From assembly GCA_050260055.1 (NCBI GenBank), contig JBLNBO010000033.1:149756-213755 (forward strand): a stretch of 64,000 nt of DNA, given 5' to 3'. The position numbers and the translations under genes were made by a program. The stretch is from JBLMYQ01 sp050260055 (lineage in GTDB: Bacteria; Bacillota; Clostridia; Acetivibrionales; UBA4821). The notes below the pieces were generated by a model. It did not search any database and was not told where the DNA came from. It saw only the letters and a program-made list of their open reading frames with translations. Position 1 is the first letter of the stretch, and every line of letters begins with the position of its first letter. Shown here piece by piece: positions 9,919 to 17,456 of this stretch.

Positions 9919-10725
9919 TTAACCTGTTATATCAAGCTTCTCCCCGCAGTGCGGACAGTACTGAATTTTTTCACTCTTTCCATTATCGTCCTTACTATTT
10001 TTAAACTCCTCAATAAATCCTGAACTAAGCAGCCCTGTCGGCAAAGCAACCACGCCAATACCCACAAGAGAGATTAACGCTCCAATAAATTTTCCTATAT
10101 GTGTAATCGGGTAAACATCTCCATAACCTATAGTTGTTAGAGTTGCTATTGCCCACCAAAAAGAAGACAGTATATCTATAAATTTATCTGGCTGGGCATC
10201 ATGCTCTACCTCATACATTAATACTGAAGAAATAAAAATTATAGTAAATGCAATAAAACCTGTTACTATAAGCTCAGATTTTCTTTTCATAAATACTTTT
10301 TTAACTACTCTAAAAGAATCAAAATAATGGGTTAACTTAAACAGCCTTATGAGTCTTAATACTCTTAGTATCCTTCCATCTGGTACACGAGGAAGTAATA
10401 TAGATATATAGAAAGGAAGAATGGATACAAGGTCAATTATTCCCATTGGAGATATAATAAATTTCAACTTAGCCTTGAGATTACTTTCACCTGAATATTT
10501 TAAATCTGCTGTCCATATCCTTATTAAGTATTCAATGGAGAATACCCCTACTGAGAATATTTCAAAAATTACAAAGAATTGTTTAGATACAAAAGGTTCA
10601 ATAACAATTATAAATACATTTGATATAATCAATGTAATTATAAAAAATTCGAATACCTTGTGTGCAAGACTTTCGCTGATGTCGTCCTCAACTATTTCGA
10701 ATATCCGCCTTTTTAGATTATTCAT
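9919..10725 (-). CDS. Voltage-gated-type potassium channel with C-terminal zinc ribbon
   Basis: Six hydrophobic segments, an arginine-rich S4-like helix (GRILRVLRLIRLFKL) and the K+ selectivity filter TTIGYGD before the last segment identify the ion transporter (Kv-like) family. The length, 268 aa, fits a bacterial channel subunit. The extreme C-terminus has CPHCGEK, half of a zinc-ribbon-like knuckle, which is not part of a standard channel. The RBS is weak: AAGAGG is about 15 nt from the ATG. Monocistronic with its own terminator. Confidence 0.88.
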   Translation of the reverse strand: MNNLKRRIFEIVEDDISESLAHKVFEFFIITLIISNVFIIVIEPFVSKQFFVIFEIFSVGVFSIEYLIRIWTADLKYSGESNLKAKLKFIISPMGIIDLVSILPFYISILLPRVPDGRILRVLRLIRLFKLTHYFDSFRVVKKVFMKRKSELIVTGFIAFTIIFISSVLMYEVEHDAQPDKFIDILSSFWWAIATLTTIGYGDVYPITHIGKFIGALISLVGIGVVALPTGLLSSGFIEEFKNSKDDNGKSEKIQYCPHCGEKLDITG

Positions 10726-10854
10726 TTGTTTCTATCTAAACCTCTTTTCGTTTTGCTGACTTTTATAAAACCCGACCTGTTTTCTATATTATATCATGTA
10801 TATATACAAAATCCCCCAAAATTTTGTTTGTTAGTTAAATTGATTAAGTTGAAA

Positions 10855-10895
10855 TAAAAAAGAGCCCAAGTATCTCTATCACTTAGAACTCTTTA
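10855..10895 (-). terminator. Probable terminator of the 10944-12955 pair
   Basis: AAAGAG...CTCTTT stem with an interrupted inner stem, followed in minus sense by a T-run. Stem quality is moderate. Confidence 0.5.
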
Positions 10896-10943
10896 TCTTA
10901 CAGACATTAAATCCTTCTTAACTTACCATATTAATTTATCTAT

Positions 10944-11171
10944 TTATTTAAAAAATTTGTCACTTATAAAAGCCAGTAATACTCTTGTCTCATGTGACAT
11001 TTCTTGTTCTGATAACGGAGAATCTGCATGAAATTTGCTGCCTAGATTTTCATTTTCGTGTTTTTTTAAAAATTCTCTAAATTTAGTAGGTATCTTTTCT
11101 CTATCTTCAGGCGACATTAATTCAATTATTCTACTTACCTCGCTAACAGCTTTTATGTATTTCTCATCCAT
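10944..11171 (-). CDS. Small hypothetical protein, 75 aa
   Basis: No family recognised. The protein is acidic and helical, with no signal or membrane segment. AAGGGATAGG stands about 9 nt before the ATG. It starts 29 nt after the GH10-like gene ends and shares its probable terminator, so it is likely translated from the same mRNA. A partner or chaperone role for that protein would be speculation. Confidence 0.6.
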   Translation of the reverse strand: MDEKYIKAVSEVSRIIELMSPEDREKIPTKFREFLKKHENENLGSKFHADSPLSEQEMSHETRVLLAFISDKFFK

Positions 11172-11200
11172 AACAGCCTATCCCTTCGTTAAATTAATTA

Positions 11201-12955
11201 TCATCGTACGTAGCTACCTACACTGTTAGAGCTTCTTACACTTACGTTTTTCTCTTGTTCCTGCCCCTTTTGTTCCTCTAATACTATTGGACGCACTACA
11301 CCGGGAACTTCTTCCCTGTCTATATCTTCAGCTGCTCTGCTTATATCTTCCTTCGTAAAATATGCTTTTGGACTTGTTTCTGCTCGTTCTTCCTTGCTAT
11401 TCCTTTCATATTCACGCACACAACTTTTTACTTCATAATTCTCATCTATTAAAGTAGCATGTGCCATTTTACCATATCCATAGATATGATTCGCACAGCT
11501 TAAATTATCTGCCGGTCCCCAAAATGAAACAAGCGACATATTATTACTATGCCTGTTAACTATATCAAAAACACCATCATAAAGGTTCGCCTGCTTTTTG
11601 TCTTCTTCCTGTTTTACTTCCGGCGTATATTCTTCTATTTCCGGCGATTCTTTTCTTTTCTCCTCTAAACTACCCTCATTTCTCATATGAGATATGTCGA
11701 GCTCCGATATTTGTATATCTAAAGGTTTTTCTGGAAAATCTTTATTTATCTCTTCTAAACCTATAATTGCATTTTCAACTTCTTGTAGTTTAGTATCGGT
11801 ATTTATATGGCATTGATAAGCAACACCGTCTATCAGAGTTTTTCCTGAAGCCTGTTCATATGTGCGAATGGCCCTTATAATTTTAAGGAAGTTTTCTCTC
11901 TTTTGAGGATTCTCCAGATGAAACTCATTTATATAGAATTTCTCGTTCGGGGCGCTTTCTCTTGCTATCTCCAATAAATTTATATATAAAGCCAGATATT
12001 CTCTATCCCGTTCACTAAAGGGTTCCCCCTTGGCTAATGCAATATCTGCTTTTGACATAAATTCTGTTCTTTCATCTTCTTCTATAGGAATTGCCATTGC
12101 CCATTTTGAGTCCCTGAATATTCTGTTTTCATATCCAGCTTGTTCTTCTCCTTCAGTTCTAACTCCATCATCATAAGCTATTTCATTCAATATATCCCAA
12201 GCATAGCAGTTATACCCTTTATTGCTGTATTGCGCAGTATATTCTCTAAAAATACCTTGTATTGCTTTTGACGGATCATTTCCTGCCCTTTCTTCGTCTT
12301 GGCTTATTTTTTCTAAAACTCCCGGGAATTTATGATGCCAAACAAATGAGAGCCCTCTCATTTCTATATTATTTTTTTGGGCATAATCAGAAATTATATC
12401 TAATCCTGCAAAATTGAAAGAGCTTCCATCAGGAGATAATATACCTGACATAAGTTCTCCATCAGGCGTGAAACAATTGAAATTTCCTTTATAGATATCA
12501 TATAACTTTTCAGCTTGTTCATATGTAGGAGGCTCAAATCCTTGGAATCCGTTTCCTGTTCTTTGTTTTAATTTTAATCCGGTATTTATAATGTTCTGCA
12601 GTTGCGTCGTTGTAACTATTCCTCTTATTTCTTCTATTAGTATTTCACTGGGGTTTAGATTTCTTTCTTTAGCCTTATCTTCAAGCGCTTTATCCTGCAA
12701 CATACCTTCAAGCTTTTTGATTTGGTCTTCATTTAATGGTGTATCTGCTTTAGCCAGTTCTTTTTCTATACTATTCTTATATAAATCAACAAACTCCGGA
12801 GAACCCACTTGGCCTTGAGCAATTAATTGGTTAAACTGCTGAACTTTTTGTTCTCTGCTCAAGTTAGGATTTTCTAGTATCTGAAAAATTAAAATCATCT
12901 GTGCATCAATCGTACTGCCAACTTTATCAACTTTTACAGTATCTTTTACATGCAT
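11201..12955 (-). CDS. Cytosolic GH10-like (xylanase-fold) protein with N- and C-terminal extensions
   Basis: The core (about residues 150-450) follows GH10 endo-beta-1,4-xylanases: FNCFTPDGELMSG in place of FNxVTPENEMKW, FVWHHKFPG at the WHxQ block, the acid/base motif AWDILNE, the GVAYQCHI block, and the nucleophile motif ISELDI. Both catalytic glutamates are present. Unlike normal GH10 enzymes it has no signal peptide, a charged helical N-terminal extension of about 140 residues, and a C-terminal tail of about 100 residues. The start is ATG 12955, since GAGGTGG lies 5 nt upstream and overlaps the GTG at 12964. The TPENEMKW block is degenerate, so xylan may not be the substrate. The 75-aa gene follows in the same operon. 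Confidence 0.78.
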   Translation of the reverse strand: MHVKDTVKVDKVGSTIDAQMILIFQILENPNLSREQKVQQFNQLIAQGQVGSPEFVDLYKNSIEKELAKADTPLNEDQIKKLEGMLQDKALEDKAKERNLNPSEILIEEIRGIVTTTQLQNIINTGLKLKQRTGNGFQGFEPPTYEQAEKLYDIYKGNFNCFTPDGELMSGILSPDGSSFNFAGLDIISDYAQKNNIEMRGLSFVWHHKFPGVLEKISQDEERAGNDPSKAIQGIFREYTAQYSNKGYNCYAWDILNEIAYDDGVRTEGEEQAGYENRIFRDSKWAMAIPIEEDERTEFMSKADIALAKGEPFSERDREYLALYINLLEIARESAPNEKFYINEFHLENPQKRENFLKIIRAIRTYEQASGKTLIDGVAYQCHINTDTKLQEVENAIIGLEEINKDFPEKPLDIQISELDISHMRNEGSLEEKRKESPEIEEYTPEVKQEEDKKQANLYDGVFDIVNRHSNNMSLVSFWGPADNLSCANHIYGYGKMAHATLIDENYEVKSCVREYERNSKEERAETSPKAYFTKEDISRAAEDIDREEVPGVVRPIVLEEQKGQEQEKNVSVRSSNSVGSYVR

Positions 12956-13053
12956 TTTTGCCACCTCGCTATATGATACTATTATATCATAATTTATTTC
13001 AAAAATCTTCCTAGCTTTATTAGAAACGATGGTGATAGTTCTTTTTTTGATGT

Positions 13054-13081
13054 AAAAATACCCTCCGTTTTGGAGGGTATT
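13054..13081 (-). terminator. Terminator of the asnS transcript
   Basis: Perfect 10-bp stem AATACCCTCC/GGAGGGTATT with a 5-nt loop. On the minus strand it runs into T-rich sequence. Confidence 0.8.
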
Positions 13082-13086
13082 AAATG

Positions 13087-13182
13087 TTATCTGATATAAT
13101 TCTTCCTGTCATATTTTTTGTTATTATAAGGTTCACATTTACATCTGACCTTTGGCATATAGACTTCATCTGTAAATCGCAT
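13087..13182 (-). CDS. Candidate small ORF between asnS and its terminator
   Basis: A 31-codon frame from ATG 13182 ends 6 nt before the terminator stem. The same frame is open further upstream, back into the 3' end of asnS. It contains KVRCKCEPY and, upstream of the ATG, CRHFEQKRDSRF, so a zinc-binding peptide is imaginable. No convincing Shine-Dalgarno site precedes the ATG. It may be real, a relic or chance. Confidence 0.25.
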   Translation of the reverse strand: MRFTDEVYMPKVRCKCEPYNNKKYDRKNYIR

Positions 13183-13222
13183 CTTTACCAAGAACCTGCT
13201 GTCTCTCTTTTGCTCGAAATGC

Positions 13223-14605
13223 CTACAGTTCTTTAGGTGCTCTGGGATAAAGTAATGTATCCCTTATATTTGCAATACCAGTAACATACATCAGCAATCT
13301 TTCAAGACCAAGGCCAAATCCGCCATGCGGGGCACTGCCAAATTTTCTAAGGTCAAGATATTCACTATAGTTTTCAATATTCATCCCACGAGATTTTATA
13401 GCATCAACAAGCAAATCGTAATTAGCTTCTCTTTCACTTCCGCCAATAATTTCGCCTATACCGGGAACCAGTAAATCGGTAGCTGCAACTGTTTTGCCAT
13501 CAGCATTCTGTTTCATATAAAAAGCCTTGAGCTTCTTTGGATAATTAACTACGAATAAAGGCTTATTATACACTTCCTCAGTAAGATATCTTTCATGCTC
13601 CGTCTGCAAATCGCATCCCCACTCAACAGGGTATTTAAATTCTCTTCCTGATTTTTTCAGCAGTTCAACCGCTTCAGTATACTCAACTACAGCAAAGTCA
13701 CTGTTTACAACCGAGTTAAGCTTTTCAACAAGTCCATCCTCAAAAAATTTATCGAAAAATTCCAATTCTGTCCTACATTTAGAAATTATATGATTTATTG
13801 TATGTTTTATAAATGCTTCGGCAAGCTCCATTATATCTTCAATCTCAGCAAATGCTACTTCCGGTTCTATCATCCAAAATTCAGAAACATGCCTTGTCGT
13901 ATTGCTGTTTTCGGCGCGGAAGGTCGGCCCAAATGTATATATTTTCCCGAGTGCCATTGCTGCAACTTCGCCTTCCATCTGTCCAGATACTGTAAGCCCT
14001 GCCGATTTTCCAAAAAAATCATTTTCAAAATATTCTTCTTCTGTTTTACAACTACAATTCCAAGGCTGTGTAGTAACTCTGAAAACTTCACCTGCACCTT
14101 CACAATCGCTTCCGGAAATAATTGGGGTATGAATATAAAGATAACCGTTTTTTTGAAAAAAATCATGTATTGAGATAGATAATTCAGAGCGGACACGATG
14201 CATTGCAATAAAAGTATTTGTCCTTACTCTTAAATGAGGAATAGTCCTCAAGTATTCCAAAGTATGGCGCTTTTTTTGGAGTGGATAATCTATTGGTGAA
14301 ACTCCAAGAATATCAATATCAATTACATTGATTTCAAACGAACCGCTGTTCGCTTCAGACGGTACATATTTACCTTCAACCTTTACTGATGTTCCAACAT
14401 TCATGGCACCCTTATATTTTTCAATTGGAAGAGCACTCTTATCGATAACCAATTGAATATTTTTTAATGTTGTTCCATCATTAATTTCAATAAAGCATAC
14501 GTTTTTTGAGTCTCTTGCCGTCTTTACCCAGCCGCATATTTTTGTATTTTTATTTAAATAATCAGAAGAATTTTCAAATAGTTTACTAATATCGGTATGC
14601 TTCAT
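13223..14605 (-). CDS. asnS: Asparaginyl-tRNA synthetase
   Basis: Charges tRNA-Asn with asparagine in the cytosol. An N-terminal OB-fold anticodon domain (about residues 18-100) is followed by a class II synthetase core, with the ATP-binding motif 3 region GGFGLGLERLLMYVTG near the end and the AsnRS-type C-terminus NIRDTLLYPRAP. The length, 460 aa, is standard. GGAGG lies 7 nt before the ATG. I see no T-box leader in the upstream gap. Single gene with terminator downstream. Confidence 0.96.
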   Translation of the reverse strand: MKHTDISKLFENSSDYLNKNTKICGWVKTARDSKNVCFIEINDGTTLKNIQLVIDKSALPIEKYKGAMNVGTSVKVEGKYVPSEANSGSFEINVIDIDILGVSPIDYPLQKKRHTLEYLRTIPHLRVRTNTFIAMHRVRSELSISIHDFFQKNGYLYIHTPIISGSDCEGAGEVFRVTTQPWNCSCKTEEEYFENDFFGKSAGLTVSGQMEGEVAAMALGKIYTFGPTFRAENSNTTRHVSEFWMIEPEVAFAEIEDIMELAEAFIKHTINHIISKCRTELEFFDKFFEDGLVEKLNSVVNSDFAVVEYTEAVELLKKSGREFKYPVEWGCDLQTEHERYLTEEVYNKPLFVVNYPKKLKAFYMKQNADGKTVAATDLLVPGIGEIIGGSEREANYDLLVDAIKSRGMNIENYSEYLDLRKFGSAPHGGFGLGLERLLMYVTGIANIRDTLLYPRAPKEL

Positions 14606-14943
14606 TTTAATCCTCCATTGGCACTTTAAATTTATTATTTACATCTTTCTTATCAAAAATTTATTTGTTTTAAAATATCATACAGCAGAAACACAGTCAA
14701 TCTTAATATATTATTAAGCAACCTACTTACTTCTATTCCTGTCATGCCAGGCTTTAACCAAGTAGGTTTAGACCATTAATAATGCTTGAACACTAAGCTA
14801 TTTTATGGCATAATTATAATAACTATTGATTTTTTTAAAATATAAGAGTGATAACTTTTCGGACGTAAAATAAAAACTGGGTTAGTTAACAATCATGTTG
14901 GATGTATTTAAAAAGGTTGATGAAAAGAAAGGATGTGTGCTTA
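14606..14943. other. Divergent intergenic region between asnS and the methyltransferase
   Basis: It holds the two RBSs and the inverted repeat at 14720-14768. I find no further gene and no T-box or riboswitch motif. Confidence 0.5.
14720..14768. repeat. Inverted repeat with nested hairpin
   Basis: Arms AACCTACTT (14720-14728) and AAGTAGGTT (14760-14768) enclose a smaller CCTG/CAGG hairpin. There is no T-tract on either side, so it is not a standard terminator. It could be a relic end of a mobile element or an operator. Confidence 0.4.
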
Positions 14944-15873
14944 ATGACTATTAAATTGAAGTTTGATGAAAGCGGTATAAAGGTATACAAAGGAGATAAT
15001 CTGGAAGTATTAAAATGTCTGGAATCAAACAGTATTGATCTTATCTACTGCGACATATTATACAATAGCGGCAAAACATTCGCTGACTATGATGATAATC
15101 TAGGCTCAGCTCAGGAAGCTGTGGAATGGTACAGACCTCGGTTGAAAGAAATGCATAGGGTGTTGAAAGAGAATGGATCAATATATCTCCATTGCAATTG
15201 GAGGATTGACTCGTATATCCGGGTTCTACTCGATGAGATATTCGGGTATTACAATTTCAGAAACAGAATTTACAGGCAGCACAGCGGAGCCAGGGGCTTT
15301 GTTGAGAATTATGACAGCCAAGTAGATGTTATCTTGTATTATACTAAGGATAGGTATAACTTTACCTTTAATGAGATACAAGGTAATAAACTGCGGATAG
15401 TCCCTCTTGTTGAGAATGGGTACTGCGAAGCTTTAAGTTTTGAGTTCAGGTATAAGGAGTTCTATTTTAATCCCAAAGACCAAAACAAGCACTGGTTAAT
15501 TCCACGGAAGAAGATTGAGGAATTGTACGATAAAGGCCAGCTCGAAATGATTGACGGTATGCCTTACAGAAAGACTTACAGCATTCCTGTCGGAAATCTG
15601 TGGAGTGGAGAAGACATGCTTGACCCATATAGCAGGACCGACATCTCTGAAGGATATGATACACCAAAACCGTCTAGCGTACTGAAGAGAATAATTGAAG
15701 TAAGCAGTAACAAAGGCGATGTAGTAGCAGACCTCTTCATGGGAGGCGGAACGACTCCTTTAGAGGTACTAAAAGCAGGTAGGAAGGGTGTCTTTTGCGA
15801 TATTTCCGAGAAAGCTTGCAAAGTAAGTATCGGAAAGCTAAAGGAGGAATTAGCAAAGAGAGATAATCAGTAA
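14944..15873 (+). CDS. Site-specific DNA methyltransferase (N4/N6 type), atypical motif IV
   Basis: Belongs to the N4-cytosine/N6-adenine methylase family with circularly permuted motifs. Catalytic motif IV comes first (CDILYNSGK, residues about 35-43) and the AdoMet motif FxGxG-like DLFMGGGTT follows near residue 265. DILY replaces the usual DPPY. No restriction endonuclease or specificity gene is adjacent, so it is a solitary methylase or a phage or island remnant. The start is ATG 14944, with AAAGGA about 10 nt upstream; the longer frame from 14902 has no site. It is the only plus-strand gene for many kilobases around. Confidence 0.82.
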   Translation: MTIKLKFDESGIKVYKGDNLEVLKCLESNSIDLIYCDILYNSGKTFADYDDNLGSAQEAVEWYRPRLKEMHRVLKENGSIYLHCNWRIDSYIRVLLDEIFGYYNFRNRIYRQHSGARGFVENYDSQVDVILYYTKDRYNFTFNEIQGNKLRIVPLVENGYCEALSFEFRYKEFYFNPKDQNKHWLIPRKKIEELYDKGQLEMIDGMPYRKTYSIPVGNLWSGEDMLDPYSRTDISEGYDTPKPSSVLKRIIEVSSNKGDVVADLFMGGGTTPLEVLKAGRKGVFCDISEKACKVSIGKLKEELAKRDNQ

Positions 15874-15897
15874 GTCTTCAATTTAAATTTTATTACC

Positions 15898-15937
15898 AAA
15901 AAAGAATGATGTAAAAGTTTACATCATTCTTTTTTTA
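15898..15937. terminator. Bidirectional terminator
   Basis: Perfect 18-bp stem (AAAAAAGAATGATGTAAA and its complement) with a 2-nt loop and T-runs on both sides. It ends the methyltransferase gene and, in minus sense, the GH130 gene. Confidence 0.85.
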
Positions 15938-16039
15938 AGAAGATTATACTGATAAATTTAATAAATCCTGATTTTGCTGTAGTGCAAGCTCATTTACCTC
16001 TAAAACAACTTCATTAAGACCTAAACGGAAAGAAAAATA

Positions 16040-17182
16040 CTATAAAGAATATAGGTGTTTCCCTGTTAATGGGTCTTGGCGGAAAACATCGCACATTTCG
16101 CTAAGAATACGTACATTTGCTAAGCCGACATTCATAACTGTATCATTACCACCATAATATATGGCCACTGTATCATCCTTACCAAGTAATGTGCCACAGC
16201 TAAATACTACATTAGGGACATGGACATAATCAGTTTTTCTCACATAACAATCACTTGCACTGGGCATTAATAACGGCTTGGCACTTATACGAATTTTACT
16301 TGGATCAGCCGGGTCTTCAAGATCATGAAATGCTGCACCCAGAGTATAAGGATTGCCATCCATGGTTGAACGCACACCATGGAAGATATTCAGCCATCCA
16401 TATTTAGTTTTAATAGGAGGAGCACATGGACCGATTTTAGCTTGGAATGCACTAGGTCCATGCCCAGCCCGCATAATTACATCGCCAATTTTCCATGGCC
16501 CGGTAGGATTTGGCGCATAACCTATGCAGATTTCTCCGAATGACCCGCCAATGTGACCGGCGCCAGAAGCCTCCATGGTTTTGTCGTTTAAACGCAGTAA
16601 AGCCCTCCATTTTTTATTATTATCCGGCTCAGGAAATATAACAACATTGCGCATATCCTGTTCAGAAATTGGCCCGCATCGAACAATAGTCTTGAAGTCT
16701 TTTGTTGCAGCCATCATCACCTTAACTTTATCAGGGATTTGCTCATGGTAAGCACTGTAAGTTAATACATATTCGCCATTCCCTACGGGGTTAACCCTAA
16801 GATCTTCCACCCCGCCAGCTTCGGATTCAATAATAGAAACATGGTCAGTACCCTCAGTAAATATATCATTTTTTCTTGCAGGCATCAAAAATGGCATAGA
16901 ATCAATTTCCCAACCATCAAGACCATTATCACTTACAGCCTTTCCAATTACGCTCCGGCCATCAGCAATATGCGAACGAAAAAGCATTATTGTTTGCCCG
17001 CTCACCTCTGCTATCCCTGCGTTATGAACAGTATATGTATATAAATGGCTATTACTGCCCCAAACTTTATTAATATCATGGCATGTTAGTATAGGATTAT
17101 TAGGATAGCGTAAAACCGGTTCATTAATTGTTACCGTTCCCTCAAATCCATTTAACTCAACATGTGCTTCCATACAATTCAT
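16040..17182 (-). CDS. Glycoside phosphorylase, GH130 family
   Basis: Phosphorolysis of a beta-mannoside or related oligosaccharide in the cytosol is the known role of GH130. The sequence shows family blocks GVEDLRVNPVGNGEYVLTYSAY, NIFHGVRSTMDGNPYTLGAA and YYGGNDTVMNVGLA. There is no signal peptide. AAAGGAG stands 7 nt before ATG 17182; the GTG at 17200 overlaps that site and is not the start. The length, 380 aa, is somewhat long for the family. Substrate (mannobiose, mannosylglucose or other) cannot be told by eye. No sugar transporter is adjacent. Confidence 0.88.
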   Translation of the reverse strand: MNCMEAHVELNGFEGTVTINEPVLRYPNNPILTCHDINKVWGSNSHLYTYTVHNAGIAEVSGQTIMLFRSHIADGRSVIGKAVSDNGLDGWEIDSMPFLMPARKNDIFTEGTDHVSIIESEAGGVEDLRVNPVGNGEYVLTYSAYHEQIPDKVKVMMAATKDFKTIVRCGPISEQDMRNVVIFPEPDNNKKWRALLRLNDKTMEASGAGHIGGSFGEICIGYAPNPTGPWKIGDVIMRAGHGPSAFQAKIGPCAPPIKTKYGWLNIFHGVRSTMDGNPYTLGAAFHDLEDPADPSKIRISAKPLLMPSASDCYVRKTDYVHVPNVVFSCGTLLGKDDTVAIYYGGNDTVMNVGLANVRILSEMCDVFRQDPLTGKHLYSL

Positions 17183-17381
17183 AACAATTCTCCTTTGCAC
17201 TCTTTTCTGAATTTATCACGCTTTTCTTATAGGTTACGTAGATTAGGGAATTAATATTCTCATTTGATTGTCTGTGTCGCACCTGGTTTAACTTTTCTTA
17301 TAATATAGTAACTTTTCTCAATCCTTTGATTGTACCCTGATATATCTCAAGTTTCTATATATATGAATTATCAAGATTAAT

Positions 17382-17415
17382 AAAAATGGGAGTAAGCACC
17401 TAGGCACTCACTCCC
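17382..17415 (-). terminator. Terminator of the secreted X2 protein gene
   Basis: GGGAGT...ACTCCC stem with an imperfect inner stem, followed by a T-rich tract in minus sense. Confidence 0.65.
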
Positions 17416-17456
17416 TCAACTATTATGAATCTTACTTCTTAAGTAATTCAATAGTA

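Noticed and set aside
13790..14208. Overlapping reading frames in asnS
   Set aside because: They are shadows of the asnS frame with no RBS or plausible composition.
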